Below, piece by piece: positions 37,323-46,367 of a DNA stretch of 64,000 nt. Position 1 is the stretch's first letter, and the number at the start of each line of letters is the position of its first letter. The DNA lies in the NCBI RefSeq assembly GCF_028702905.1, contig NZ_JAQVNX010000002.1, positions 18,903 to 82,902 of the forward strand. The letters run 5' to 3'. Origin of the DNA: Methanofollis sp. GTDB lineage: Archaea; Halobacteriota; Methanomicrobia; Methanomicrobiales; Methanofollaceae. The position numbers and the translations under genes were made by a program. The notes beneath the pieces were generated by a model. The model saw only the letters and a program-made list of their open reading frames with translations, did no database searches and was not told the origin of the DNA.

Positions 37323-37830
37323 GGGGGCGCCCCTGTTCAGGGAGACGCAGCGCTTCACCCAGCCCTGGCTCTGGGCAGTCCTGATCCTCATTGCAGGGGT
37401 CGCCTGGTGGGGAGCGGTGCAGCAGTTATATTTCAGCGTCCCCTTCGGGAACAGGCCGGCGCCTGACTGGGCGATGGCCGTCATAACCCTCGTCTTCGGG
37501 ACGCTCTTCCCCCTCTTCTTCGCCGTCATCCACCTCACCGTGGAGGTGCGGGACGGGGGGATCGCTTACCGCTTCTTCCCTTTCCATCTCAGCTTCAGGG
37601 TGATCCCCGCGACTGATGTCGAGCGCCTGGAGGCCTGCACGTACCGCCCCCTGACTGAGTTCGGCGGATGGGGTATCAGGTGGGGCGCCGGGGGATGGCG
37701 GGCCTATACGACCGGGGGCGATCGCGGGGTGCGGGTGTACCTCAGGAACGGGAGGAAGATTCTCTTCGGCAGCCGCGACCCCGAGGGGTTTGTCGCGGCG
37801 GTGCGGGCGGTGCAGGGGAGACGGACATAA
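37315..37830 (+). CDS. Two-TM membrane protein with PH-like domain, unknown function
   Basis: A 171-residue protein from a GTG at 37315. It has two transmembrane helices (about residues 18-38 and 53-75), followed by a ~95-residue beta-rich domain (VEVRDGGIAYRFFPFHLSFR, FGGWGIRWG, GDRGVRVYLRNGRKILFGSR, DPEGFVAAV) that looks like a bacterial PH-type fold. Its start overlaps the VOC stop, so the two are co-translated. I do not assign a function. Confidence 0.65.
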   Translation: MTEGAPLFRETQRFTQPWLWAVLILIAGVAWWGAVQQLYFSVPFGNRPAPDWAMAVITLVFGTLFPLFFAVIHLTVEVRDGGIAYRFFPFHLSFRVIPATDVERLEACTYRPLTEFGGWGIRWGAGGWRAYTTGGDRGVRVYLRNGRKILFGSRDPEGFVAAVRAVQGRRT

Positions 37831-37849
37831 CGGGAAGGGCTACCGACCT

Positions 37850-38130
37850 GTTCGGGTAGATCTTCGATCGGATCTCCGGTCCTATCTTCCCGGGGCCTAT
37901 CCTGAGTTTGGGGGTTCGGGGGCAACAGCCCCCGGTGGACTGTTTGGGGAAGGCAGCGAATCTGCGGATTCCTCCGGCGGGCAAAGCCCCCTCATCTCTC
38001 GAAGATCTTCAATCTTCTCAAGCTCGCTATCGCTCGCACCCCGCCATTGGGATAGAGGTGAGACGGCAATCTCTCTTCTCAGGATATCTTGTTCGCTCTT
38101 CCCTCTTCTTATCCTGATTTTGAGTGACGA
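37850..38130. repeat. Intergenic modular repeat, copy R4 (mostly inverted)
   Basis: It fills the 334-base gap between convergent genes. It contains GTGGACTGTTTGGGGAAGGC, AGCGAATCTGCGGATTCCTC and GCAAAGCCCCC, matching the reverse complement of R1/R2, plus CTCGCTATCGCTCG at 38023-38036. No coding gene is supported within. Confidence 0.65.
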
Positions 38131-38164
38131 CCGAAAGGGGGCCGGCATACATTGAACTCGCGTC

Positions 38165-38521
38165 TCAGACCGTCCGTATCGTCACGGTGAAGGTCTTTTC
38201 TGCCGCGGCGTCGGGCGCACCTGTCCTCACCCACAGGGCCCTGAAGGTGTACGTCCCCGGCCCGAGCGGTTCCACAGTCCATTCCTGTGTCCCCGGCGCC
38301 GTCTGCTCGTCGGTGACGACAAGACCGGTGCTGAGTTCTGTCCTCCATTCGTACCTGTCAAGTGTGTCGTACGGGAGGGTGACGATCACACGGCCCCCCT
38401 GGTTGACACTGACCGTCGTCCCATTCTCCTCCTCCCAGACCCGGACCGTGTCCGGGGCGCCGGTGCAGCCCGCGATAGAGACAGCAAGGATAAGGAGGCC
38501 GATGGCGATCCAGATCTTCAT
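38165..38521 (-). CDS. Lipoprotein-type chagasin (I42) family protease inhibitor homologue
   Basis: A 118-residue secreted protein. The signal peptide ends in a lipobox-like VSIAGC (about residues 12-17), suggesting lipid anchoring. The mature part shows chagasin-like beta segments: TTVSVNQGGRVIVTLPYDT, YEWRTELSTGLVVTDEQT and GTYTFRALWVRTG near the C-terminus. I42 proteins inhibit papain-like cysteine peptidases. No peptidase gene is adjacent. The ATG at 38521 is chosen because it begins the signal peptide; upstream extensions run into the divergent promoter. Confidence 0.75.
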   Translation of the reverse strand: MKIWIAIGLLILAVSIAGCTGAPDTVRVWEEENGTTVSVNQGGRVIVTLPYDTLDRYEWRTELSTGLVVTDEQTAPGTQEWTVEPLGPGTYTFRALWVRTGAPDAAAEKTFTVTIRTV

Positions 38522-38695
38522 CAGGCGGCATCCGCCTGCCCGGGACATAAGCCTTCCGGCGTCGGGATAGGTTTTTGCCCCCTGTACACAAACCAGACCT
38601 GTATGACCCGCGCCGTCCGAATAGGGTGGCTGCGGAAAGCTCCGGCCCCTCCTCTTTCGGTGCGCCGGAGACACAGACAAAAGGTCGGAATCGTG

Positions 38696-39874
38696 ATGGA
38701 ATACCGTTTTGCAGACCGGATGTATCATGCACCGGAATCGTTTATCGAAGAACTCTTCCGGGTCTCAGGCGTTCCCGGCGTCATCTCCTTTGCCGGCGGC
38801 CTGCCCGACCCCTCCCTCATCGACGTGGAGGGGATCAGGAACGCGGCCTCTGAGGTGATGGAGGAGGAGGGAGCGTGCGCCCTCCAGTACTCGACGACTG
38901 ACGGTTACCTCCCGCTGCGCGAGTTCATCGCCGCGAGGTACAGGAAGCGCCTCGGCATCCCGGCCGAGGCGTCGGAGATCCAGATCGTGAACGGTTCGCA
39001 GCAGTGCCTCGACCTGATGGCGAAGATCTTCCTCAACCCGGGCGACGCCGTCGGCGTGGAGGGGCCGGGGTACCTCGGCGCCATCGAGGCCTTCTCCCTC
39101 TACGAACCCGCGATCCATGCCGTCCCCCTCGAAGAGGACGGCCCTGACCTCGACGCCTTCGAGGCGCTCGTCAGGGAGCACGCCCCCAAGTACTTCTACG
39201 GCATCCCGAACTCCCAGAACCCGTCCGGCCTTACCTACTCGCAGGAGAAGAGGAAGGCGATCGCCGATATCCTCGAAGGGACGGGCACGGTCTTCTACGA
39301 GGACGACGCCTTCGGCGAACTCTTCTTCGACAACCGCCCGCGCCTCCCGGTAAAGAGGTACCTCCCTGACGGTGCGGTGCTCTCCGGTTCGTTCTCGAAG
39401 ACCGTCTCGCCGGGCATGCGGATAGGGTGGATCCTCGCCCCGGCACCAATTCTCAAACAGTTCAATGTGGCGAAGCAGGCAGCCGACCTTCACTCCAACG
39501 TCCTCTGCCAGATGATCCTCCACCGGTACCTGACAGAGACCGACCTCGACGCCCATGTTGGTCGGATCTCCGCGGTGTACGGCAGGCGCTGCCGTCTCAT
39601 GTGCGACCTCCTCGACGACGGGTTCCCGGCCGGGGTCACCCACACCACGCCGCAGGGCGGGATGTTCCTGCTCGTTTCCCTCCCTGACGGCGTCTCCGCG
39701 ATGGATGTCTTCCATGAAGGAGTGAGGAAAGGCGTCGCCGTCCTGCCGGGCGTCCCCTTCTACGCAAACGGCGGCGGGGAGCACACCATCCGCCTGAACT
39801 TCTCCTGCGCCGACGAGGAGAAGATCACCGAGGGTATGGCGAGGCTGAAGGGCGTCATCGCCTCGTGCATGTGA
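38696..39874 (+). CDS. PLP-dependent aminotransferase, class I/II (2-aminoadipate/aromatic type)
   Basis: A 392-residue fold-type I aminotransferase: GVISFAGGLPDPSLI near residue 28, ALQYSTTDGYLPLREFIA near 63, IPNSQNPSGLTYSQEKR near 170 and the PLP lysine in SGSFSKTVSPGMRIGW (about residue 232). It resembles the subgroup that includes LysN, aromatic and branched-chain aminotransferases; the substrate is not resolved. The start at 38696 gives the family length. Single gene, followed by repeat R3. Confidence 0.88.
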   Translation: MEYRFADRMYHAPESFIEELFRVSGVPGVISFAGGLPDPSLIDVEGIRNAASEVMEEEGACALQYSTTDGYLPLREFIAARYRKRLGIPAEASEIQIVNGSQQCLDLMAKIFLNPGDAVGVEGPGYLGAIEAFSLYEPAIHAVPLEEDGPDLDAFEALVREHAPKYFYGIPNSQNPSGLTYSQEKRKAIADILEGTGTVFYEDDAFGELFFDNRPRLPVKRYLPDGAVLSGSFSKTVSPGMRIGWILAPAPILKQFNVAKQAADLHSNVLCQMILHRYLTETDLDAHVGRISAVYGRRCRLMCDLLDDGFPAGVTHTTPQGGMFLLVSLPDGVSAMDVFHEGVRKGVAVLPGVPFYANGGGEHTIRLNFSCADEEKITEGMARLKGVIASCM

Positions 39875-39934
39875 CGGTGCGGGAGTTCTGGTATCATCAT
39901 TTTTTTGGTTCTGGAAATGTCCATTTTTAGTGCC

Positions 39935-40200
39935 CATATCGGGGGCCGCAACCCCTCGGAAGAGACACCGATCAACTGCCTTCCCCTCACCCTACACCGG
40001 GGGACTCCTCGCTATTGCTCGTCGCCCCCGGACCCCCGGTCTTAGGATAGGATGGGGGAAGAGCGATGTAGATTCTCGGAGGGGAGATTGCCGTATCCCC
40101 TCGTATCCGGAGCGGAGATGGCCGAAGGGAGTCAAGAAGACCATCAAGTCTTCGAGTAGTCCCCCGATACCTCCGGGGGGAAGGCAGTGGACCCCAACCC
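39935..40200. repeat. Intergenic modular repeat, copy R3
   Basis: Most of the 370-base gap 39875-40244. Shared blocks: CGATCAACTGCCTTCCCCTC, GGGGGACTCCTCGCTATTGC, CGCCCCCGGACC, TTAGGATAGGATGGGGGAAG and GGAAGGCAGTGGA near the end in the opposite sense. A TATA-like CCTATATCC near 40213 probably serves the following gene. Confidence 0.65.
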
Positions 40201-40244
40201 CTCCCCTCAAAGCCTATATCCTGAGGCGTCAATGGTGTGAGGCA

Positions 40245-41180
40245 ATGCTCGACCTCTTCGCCATTCTCCTCACGATCGCCGGTCTCTGTCTCTTCGAGAC
40301 GATTTCGTCGATCGACAATGCCATCATCAACGCCGAGGTGCTCGGCACGATGGGGGAGAGGGCGCGGCGGTGGTTCCTCGTCTGGGGCCTCCTCTTTGCG
40401 GTCTTCGTCGTGCGTGGCGTCCTGCCCTGGCTCATCGTCTGGGCGACGACACCCTCCCTTGGCCCGGTCGGTGCCCTGACCGCCACCTTCTCCAATGACC
40501 CGGCGGTCATCGCCGCGATCGAGGAGTCGGCGCCCGTCCTTCTCATAGGAGGCGGCACCTTCCTCCTCTTTCTCTTCCTCCACTGGCTCTTTCTGGAGCC
40601 CAAGGAGTTCGGCATCAGGGGCGAACGCTACTTCGCGGAGAAAGGGGTCTGGTTCTACGCGACCGTCTCGGTGACACTCGCCGCCATCGTCTGGTTCGCC
40701 CTCGAAACACGGCCCCTCATGGCCTTCGGCGCCGTCATGGGCTCGACGGCCTTCTTCATCGTTCAGGGCTTCAGGATGAACGCCGACATGAAGGAGAAGC
40801 AGCTCAAGGAGCAGCATATCTCCGACTTCAGCAAGATCTGCTACCTCGAAGTGATCGACGCCACCTTCTCCATCGACGGCGTCCTCGGCGCCTTCGCGTT
40901 CACTCTCTCTGTCCCTCTCATCATCATCGGGAACGGCCTCGGCGCCTTTGTGGTGCGGGAACTCACCATCAGGAACATCGACCAGATCAAGCGCTATGTC
41001 TTCCTCAAGAACGGCGCGATGTACTCCATCCTCTGTCTGGGTGCGGTCATGGTCCTGCACGCCTTCGGTGTCCCCGTCCCGTCCTTTGTCTCGCCGGTGA
41101 TCACCTTCGGCGTCGTCGGCTACTTCCTCTACAAGTCGGTCAAGTTCGCCCGGTACATGGACCTGCGGCACGGGAATTAA
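40245..41180 (+). CDS. TerC-related DUF475 family integral membrane protein
   Basis: A 311-residue protein with about eight to nine transmembrane helices. The family motif FETISSIDNAIINAEVLGTM near residue 15 and its second-half counterpart EVIDATFSIDGVLGAFAFT near residue 205 carry the conserved acidic residues of TerC/Alx-like transporters, some of which export Mn2+ or other metals. A reading frame open further upstream runs through the repeat and is not part of the gene. Single-gene unit. Confidence 0.85.
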   Translation: MLDLFAILLTIAGLCLFETISSIDNAIINAEVLGTMGERARRWFLVWGLLFAVFVVRGVLPWLIVWATTPSLGPVGALTATFSNDPAVIAAIEESAPVLLIGGGTFLLFLFLHWLFLEPKEFGIRGERYFAEKGVWFYATVSVTLAAIVWFALETRPLMAFGAVMGSTAFFIVQGFRMNADMKEKQLKEQHISDFSKICYLEVIDATFSIDGVLGAFAFTLSVPLIIIGNGLGAFVVRELTIRNIDQIKRYVFLKNGAMYSILCLGAVMVLHAFGVPVPSFVSPVITFGVVGYFLYKSVKFARYMDLRHGN

Positions 41181-41254
41181 GGGTGATGCGGGGAGGGGGC
41201 CGGGTCCCCGTACTCCTCTCATTTTCGTCTCTGGAGAGTGCCTCTTCTGACGTG

Positions 41255-41335
41255 TCTGTGCCTGGGGGCTGCCGCTCGAAAACCTACGGTTTTCTCAAGG
41301 TCGCTATCGCTCTTTCCCCACCCGATCAGCCCCGG
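41255..41335. repeat. Intergenic modular repeat, copy R6 (short)
   Basis: It contains CTGGGGGCTGCCGCTCGAAA, then TTTTCTCAAGGTCGCTATCG, related to the TCGAAC-CGCTATCGCTC end of R1/R2. A GC-rich inverted repeat (GCGGGAGA ... TCTCCTCCCGC) follows at about 41346-41378. Confidence 0.5.
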
Positions 41336-41419
41336 AAAAAAGGAGCGGGAGACCCATACCGCGAAGATCTCCTCCCGCCACAAAGCACATGAAGGAGGAG
41401 GATCAGGAGGGGGACAGAA

Positions 41420-42205
41420 ATGGGCGCAAGATACGAAGAGTTCAGGAACCGGGTCGCCCTCGTCACCGGGGGGAGTTCGGGGATCGGGAGAGCCACGGCG
41501 GCTGCCTTCGCTGCGGAGGGGGCCAGGGTCGTGATCGGGAGCCGCCACCAGGAGACGGGGGAGCAGGCAGCGGCGATGGTCCGGGACGCCGGCGGCGAGG
41601 CGCTCTGGATCAGGGCCGACGTCTCCAGAGACGAGGATGTCGAGAGTCTCGTCGCCGCAGTGACGGACAATTTCGGCAGGATCGACTACGCCTTCAATGC
41701 CGCCGGGGTTTCCGGGGCCATACAGTTCATCCCCATGCAGAGCGGCGGCGACTTCGACAGCACTGTCGGGACAAACCTGAAAGGGGTCTTCCTCTCCCTG
41801 AAGTACGAGATCCCGGCGATGGTCCAGCACGGCGGCGGGGCGATCGTGAACATCTCGGCCGTCTCCGGCATTCTCGGGTCGCCCGGGGCCTCGATCTATG
41901 CGGCGACAAAGAGCGCAAACCTCGCCCTCACGCGCGCGGCCGCACTCGAATTTGCGGGGTCCGGGATACGGGTCAATGCCGTCTGTCCGGGCGTCATCCA
42001 GACAGAGGGGCTGGACCGGACATGGCAGACGATACCGGGTGTCTCCATCGAGGGTGTGAAGAAGCAGGCCATGCAGGAGATCCCGGCCGGTCGCCTGGGA
42101 CGTCCCGGCGAAGTGGCCGCCGCCGTCCTCTGGCTCTGCTCGGACGCCGCCTCATACGTCACCGGGCAGGCGATCGTCGTCGACGGCGGTCTCTCGATCC
42201 GGTGA
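41420..42205 (+). CDS. Short-chain dehydrogenase/reductase (classical SDR)
   Basis: A 261-residue NAD(P)-dependent oxidoreductase: TGGSSGIGRA (residues 16-25) in the Rossmann fold, NAAG near 92, catalytic Ser in NISAVSG, YAATK (Tyr-xxx-Lys, about 159-163) and PGVIQTEG near 190. The C-terminal VTGQAIVVDGGLSIR is typical of classical SDRs. The acid residue controlling NAD versus NADP is not obvious (GSRHQE). Substrate unknown. A strong AGGAGGGGG ribosome-binding site precedes the ATG. Its 3' end overlaps the convergent ABC gene by 54 bases. Confidence 0.88.
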   Translation: MGARYEEFRNRVALVTGGSSGIGRATAAAFAAEGARVVIGSRHQETGEQAAAMVRDAGGEALWIRADVSRDEDVESLVAAVTDNFGRIDYAFNAAGVSGAIQFIPMQSGGDFDSTVGTNLKGVFLSLKYEIPAMVQHGGGAIVNISAVSGILGSPGASIYAATKSANLALTRAAALEFAGSGIRVNAVCPGVIQTEGLDRTWQTIPGVSIEGVKKQAMQEIPAGRLGRPGEVAAAVLWLCSDAASYVTGQAIVVDGGLSIR

Positions 42206-42904
42206 CGCTCTCCCCTCTTTTTTCGTCCTGCACGGCTCCTCCCTCTCGATCAGACCGTCTCTGAGGTAGATCACCCGGCAGACGTACCTGATATGCCAGT
42301 CCTCGTGGGTCACCATCACGATCGTCTGCCCGAACTCCTCATTCAGGCGGGCGAAGAGGTCCAGGATCGTCGTCGAGGTCGCCGAGTCGAGGTTCGCGCA
42401 GGGTTCGTCGGCAAAGAGGATGGACGGCCTGTTCACCAGCGCCCGCGCGATCGCCACCCTCTGCTGCTCGCCGCCGGAGAGTTCGGCCGGACGGTGGTCC
42501 ATCCGCCCCTCCAGTCCGACATCCCTGAGGACCTCCCTGCTCATGTCGAGGCACTCTCCACGGGGCACGCCCCGTACCAGGCAGGGGAGGAACACGTTCT
42601 CCTCCACCGTCAGTTCAGGGATGAGGGCATAGTCCTGGAAGACGTAGCCCAGTCTGTTCAGCCGAAAACGCGTCTTCTCCCGGCCGGAGAGGGCGAGGAC
42701 GTCGGTGCCGTCGATCGCGATCGCGCCCGCGGTCGGGACGTCGAGGAGGCCCATCGCGTGGAGGAGGGTGGACTTGCCCGACCCGCTCGCCCCCATGATC
42801 CCGACGAACTCGCCCTTCTCGATGGTGAAGGAGACGCCCCGCAGGGCGCGGACAGGCACCGCCCCGAGCATGTACGTCCTTGTGAGGTCGCGGACGACGA
42901 TCAT
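42152..42904 (-). CDS. ABC transporter ATP-binding protein (MacB/LolD type)
   Basis: 250 residues. Walker A GASGSGKST (near residue 38), Q-loop VFQDYAL, signature LSGGEQQRVAIARAL, Walker B SILFADEPCANLD and H-loop VTHE are all present. The family is the MacB/LolD/FtsE group of mechanotransmission or export ATPases. The ATG at 42904 follows the permease stop; an upstream extension would overlap the permease. The last ~27 residues, past the usual family end, run antisense into the SDR gene. It works with the two genes upstream. Confidence 0.92.
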   Translation of the reverse strand: MIVVRDLTRTYMLGAVPVRALRGVSFTIEKGEFVGIMGASGSGKSTLLHAMGLLDVPTAGAIAIDGTDVLALSGREKTRFRLNRLGYVFQDYALIPELTVEENVFLPCLVRGVPRGECLDMSREVLRDVGLEGRMDHRPAELSGGEQQRVAIARALVNRPSILFADEPCANLDSATSTTILDLFARLNEEFGQTIVMVTHEDWHIRYVCRVIYLRDGLIEREEPCRTKKEGRASPDRETAVDDDRLPGDV

Positions 42905-42906
42905 GC

Positions 42907-44106
42907 CTACCCCCTCACCGCGTCCAGGATCGGTTCCTGCGCCGTCTTCCATGCCGGGATATAACCGGAGACGAGAGAGACGGCAAAGAGGCCCGCGATG
43001 CTCCTGAGGACCTGCCCGGCTTCGAGCACCGGCCTGACGGCGCCGCCGGGAAAGATGAGGGGGTTCGCAGTGAGGTACAGGGTGAGGACGGCGGTGAAGG
43101 CGAGGCCGACGACCGTCCCGAGAGAAGCGATGACCGCCACCTGGATCACATAGGAGTTGATGATGATCCTCTCGTCGATCCCGATCGCCTTGAGGATCCC
43201 GATCTGCTTGCGCTTGCCCACCGTGCTGATGAAGATGACGATGAAGACGACGACGACGGCGATGACGAGAGAGACCAGGGTCGAGATCGCGTTGATGATG
43301 TCGAAGCTCTGGATGGCGTCGTTCACAAAGCCCTGCGCCTTCTCCTGGTAGGTCTTGATCTTCTCCTGGACGCCGAAACTCATGAGGGCGACCTTCATCT
43401 CCTCCTCGTTCCCTTCCTCCGCGGTGCGGACCAGGACCTGGTTGGCCTGGTCCGAGATGCCGAGGACGTCTTCCATCTCAGCGGTGGTGACATAGGCCTG
43501 CCTGTCTGCCTGGACCGCCATCGTCTCGATGATCCCCTTCACCCGCATCTCCCGCGTCTCCCCGTTCGCGAAGGTGACGAGCACGGAGTCGCCGACCTTC
43601 ACCCCGCCGAGGGACTCGATCTTGTCCTTCGACTCGTCCTCCTCGCCGGCAAGGAGGACGCCGAGGACGACCTGGTCCCTGTCCCCGCCGGAGAGGAAGT
43701 CGCCCGATGTGACAGCGGTATGGAGGGTAGTCACCTCCTCCTCGTACCGGGGCGTGAAGGCGACGACGGCCCCTGCGATCGCCTTCCCTTTGTAGGTGAA
43801 GGTGGCGCCCGTCTGGATATGGGGGGACGACGCCGCGACGCCGGGGACACGGTCGATCTTCCTCTTCAGGACCGCGACATCGTCGATATAGAGGTTGTTA
43901 TCCTTCGGTTCGACGACCAGGTTGCCGTAGGTGTAGTCGATCGACTGCCTGTTGAAGATCTCGACGACCCCGGAGATGATGGAGGGGAGAAAGACGAGGT
44001 TCACGAAGACGAGGGCGATGATCATGACGGTGAGGACGAAGGTCCCCCTGTTCCCCCGCCTGATCGACCGGGACGCAAGGAAGAGAGAGACGCCGATGTC
44101 TGACAC
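42907..44106 (-). CDS. MacB/FtsX-type ABC permease
   Basis: A 399-residue permease. One N-terminal transmembrane helix (~residues 20-45), a large extracytoplasmic domain (~50-255), and a C-terminal FtsX domain with three helices (~270-300, 325-350 and 370-390) containing VGKRKQIGILKAIGIDERII. This is the MacB topology. The GTG at 44106 is preferred, being 3 bases after the previous stop with GGAGG upstream; the ATG at 44136 would overlap the previous gene. No MacA-type adaptor is present; the secreted protein encoded upstream may take that place. Confidence 0.9.
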   Translation of the reverse strand: MSDIGVSLFLASRSIRRGNRGTFVLTVMIIALVFVNLVFLPSIISGVVEIFNRQSIDYTYGNLVVEPKDNNLYIDDVAVLKRKIDRVPGVAASSPHIQTGATFTYKGKAIAGAVVAFTPRYEEEVTTLHTAVTSGDFLSGGDRDQVVLGVLLAGEEDESKDKIESLGGVKVGDSVLVTFANGETREMRVKGIIETMAVQADRQAYVTTAEMEDVLGISDQANQVLVRTAEEGNEEEMKVALMSFGVQEKIKTYQEKAQGFVNDAIQSFDIINAISTLVSLVIAVVVVFIVIFISTVGKRKQIGILKAIGIDERIIINSYVIQVAVIASLGTVVGLAFTAVLTLYLTANPLIFPGGAVRPVLEAGQVLRSIAGLFAVSLVSGYIPAWKTAQEPILDAVRG

Positions 44107-44108
44107 TT

Positions 44109-45332
44109 TTATTCCTCCTTCCTCCTCCGCAGCCACCAGACGGCCGCGACGGCCGCCGCAATAAGCACGAAAGCCCCGACGACGAGGGGCGTCCTGTCAG
44201 GCGCCTCGACGGCGATGCCGAGGTCTTCGGTCATCCTGTGCGCCCCCCGGTCGTCGCGCCACGCGACGACGAGGGTGTAGGGCCGGTCTCCCGCCTCGCC
44301 GGCACGGAGGTTGAAGACGGCAGGGGCGTCGTTGTCGGGTTCGATCGTCCCGACGAAGGCCTCTTTCGTCCCCTCGAAGGGGAGGTCGACCGTCGCCCGC
44401 ACCGAGGTGGCGTCGTCGGTGCCCGTGTTCTCGATCCTGATGATCAGGGTGAAGGGGCTGCCGGCAGAGGGGCGCACCGGGTCGGTGGAGAGGGAGGCGA
44501 TCCCCATCTCGGCCTGCCCTGTCACCTGCACTCCCACAGACTCGGTCCTGGCGACCTTCGCGGCTTCGGGCGTGACGTAGGTGAGGGAGACCGGGATCAC
44601 CTGCAGGCCTGTCGGCGTCCGCCGGTCTGTCGCAAAGGAGAGGTTGAAGCGCACCGCGTCCCCGGGTTCGAGTTGCTCGACATAGTAGTGTTCAGGGGAG
44701 AGGGAGACGATGGATGTGGCATTGGGCGGCGAGACCTGTACGGAGAGGTCGTTTGCCCGGGAGAGCCCGGTGTTTTGCAGGAGGAGAGAGAGGGAGAAAG
44801 TCTCGCCTGGCACCACCCTATCGGGCGCGGTCCGCATGACAGATATGGCCGGTTGGGCGATGAGGGCGTACCGGGAGTTCACGTTCACCGGGACCGGATA
44901 TTTGACGCTCCTCGCCCCCTGTACCCTGACCCAGACCTCGGGAAAGTAGAGCCCCTCCTCCTCGGGCGCCCGGACGAGGAAGGTGAGGGTGACGGACTGG
45001 CCAGGCCCGACCTCGCCGACGTCGCCATAGTCCCCGGAGATCACCTTCAGGCCTTCACCCTTGAGGTAGACACTCTCGATAAAGGCGTTGATGGCGGTGC
45101 TCCTCGTCTCTGTCCTGGTCCCGGTGCCGGTTCCGGCGTAGGTGTCGGTCTCCGTCCTCGTCGCCTGCCTGGCGGTGTTGGTGAGGTTCACCGTGATCGT
45201 GCCCTGCCCGCCGGGCATGAGCACCTCCGGGGTGACGGTGTAGCCGGTGACGACCACGGTCGGTTCCTGGGCGGCGGCATGAGCTGCCAGCAGCAGGATC
45301 AGGATCGACACGATGACGGCGCATGTTCTCAA
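44109..45332 (-). CDS. Secreted, membrane-anchored CARDB/S-layer-type protein linked to the ABC exporter
   Basis: 407 residues: signal peptide (1-21, ILILLLAAHAAAQ), three Ig-like beta domains of CARDB/COG1361 type (VTPEVLMPGGQGTITVNLTN, APDRVVPGETFSLSLLLQNT and DPVRPSAGSPFTLIIRIENT), and a C-terminal transmembrane helix (~380-400) followed by RRRKEE. It would stand outside the cell on a single anchor. First gene of a three-gene unit with the MacB-like permease and ATPase; it probably captures substrate or couples to the permease's external domain. Confidence 0.85.
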   Translation of the reverse strand: MRTCAVIVSILILLLAAHAAAQEPTVVVTGYTVTPEVLMPGGQGTITVNLTNTARQATRTETDTYAGTGTGTRTETRSTAINAFIESVYLKGEGLKVISGDYGDVGEVGPGQSVTLTFLVRAPEEEGLYFPEVWVRVQGARSVKYPVPVNVNSRYALIAQPAISVMRTAPDRVVPGETFSLSLLLQNTGLSRANDLSVQVSPPNATSIVSLSPEHYYVEQLEPGDAVRFNLSFATDRRTPTGLQVIPVSLTYVTPEAAKVARTESVGVQVTGQAEMGIASLSTDPVRPSAGSPFTLIIRIENTGTDDATSVRATVDLPFEGTKEAFVGTIEPDNDAPAVFNLRAGEAGDRPYTLVVAWRDDRGAHRMTEDLGIAVEAPDRTPLVVGAFVLIAAAVAAVWWLRRRKEE

Positions 45333-45428
45333 AATCTCCCCCGCACCCGCATGGACAGGGCGGACATATAGGAGTTGCGCCGCCCGGAGGAAGCACTATA
45401 CCCGATCCCCTCCAAGAGGGGAGAGACC

Positions 45429-46367
45429 ATGGACCCGGCAACGGCAGAGATCGGATGGGTCGTCCTGGCGCAGGCATATCTTGGCGGCCTCGAACCCCTG
45501 ATGCATGCCGCCTCGGCGCTCGGGACGCCCTTTTTCTTCTTCGTGATCGCGGCGGTCTGGTGGTGTGCGAACCCGCGGGCAGGCCTGAGGCTCGGCCTTC
45601 TCCTCGCCGTCTCCGGGGGGATCAATGCCGCCGCAAAACTCTTTTTCCATACGCCGCGGCCGTACTGGATGAGCACGGAGGTGCAGGCCCATGCCGTCGA
45701 ACCCACCTTCTCCATGCCCTCGGGTCATGCCCAGAATGCGGTCTGTTTCTGGGGATATGCGGCCTTCCTCGCGCGGGAGAGGTGGTTTCTTGCTGTCGCC
45801 ATCGGCATCGTCGCCCTCACCGGCATCTCCCGCGTCGTCCTCGGCGTCCACTTCCCCCGCGACGTCCTTGCCGGCTGGTTGATCGGGGCCGCGGTCCTCC
45901 TCGTCTTTCTCGCGCTGGAGGAACCCGCCGCCGCATGGATCGGGAAATTTTCCCCGGCGAAGCAGGCAGGGCTTGCATTCTCCGGGTCGCTCATCCTCCT
46001 GGCTCTCTCGGTGATCCCCTTTCTCCTCTTCAGGGCGCCGATCCCCGAGGCCTGGAACCTGACGGCCGTCGATCCCTGGGACCTCTCGAATGCCCTGTAC
46101 GCGGCCGGCGCTGTCTTCGGCATCGGTGCCGGGGCGGCATGGGAAGGGGGGCGGTTCACGGCCGGAGGCGGTCTCCGGCAGAGGGCCGCACGACTGGCCG
46201 CCGGGATCGCGGGGGCCGCCCTCATCTGGGCCGTAACGGCCCCTCTCATCGCGGCCGGACCGGGACCGGCAGTTTCGACCGCGGTCTACCTCCGGGCCGC
46301 GGCCCTCGGCCTCTGGATCTCGGGCGCCGCTCCTCGCCTCTTTGACCGCCTCGGCATCGCAGGGTAG
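45429..46367 (+). CDS. PAP2-family membrane phosphatase
   Basis: A 312-residue integral membrane phosphatase. All three catalytic motifs are visible: KLFFHTPRPYW (residues ~75-85), PSGHAQN (~102-108) and SRVVLGVHFPRDVLAG (~142-157). The first ~175 residues carry the PAP2 core; the rest is extra hydrophobic helices of unknown role. It likely dephosphorylates a lipid or polyprenyl diphosphate. The ATG at 45429 is used; an upstream in-frame ATG at 45375 lies in the divergent promoter region. Confidence 0.88.
   Translation: MDPATAEIGWVVLAQAYLGGLEPLMHAASALGTPFFFFVIAAVWWCANPRAGLRLGLLLAVSGGINAAAKLFFHTPRPYWMSTEVQAHAVEPTFSMPSGHAQNAVCFWGYAAFLARERWFLAVAIGIVALTGISRVVLGVHFPRDVLAGWLIGAAVLLVFLALEEPAAAWIGKFSPAKQAGLAFSGSLILLALSVIPFLLFRAPIPEAWNLTAVDPWDLSNALYAAGAVFGIGAGAAWEGGRFTAGGGLRQRAARLAAGIAGAALIWAVTAPLIAAGPGPAVSTAVYLRAAALGLWISGAAPRLFDRLGIAG

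Noticed and set aside
39930..40244. N-terminal extension of the TerC/DUF475 protein
   Set aside because: The extension is encoded by the R3 repeat. The family begins at the hydrophobic MLDLFAILLTIAG segment, with a TATA-like element just upstream.
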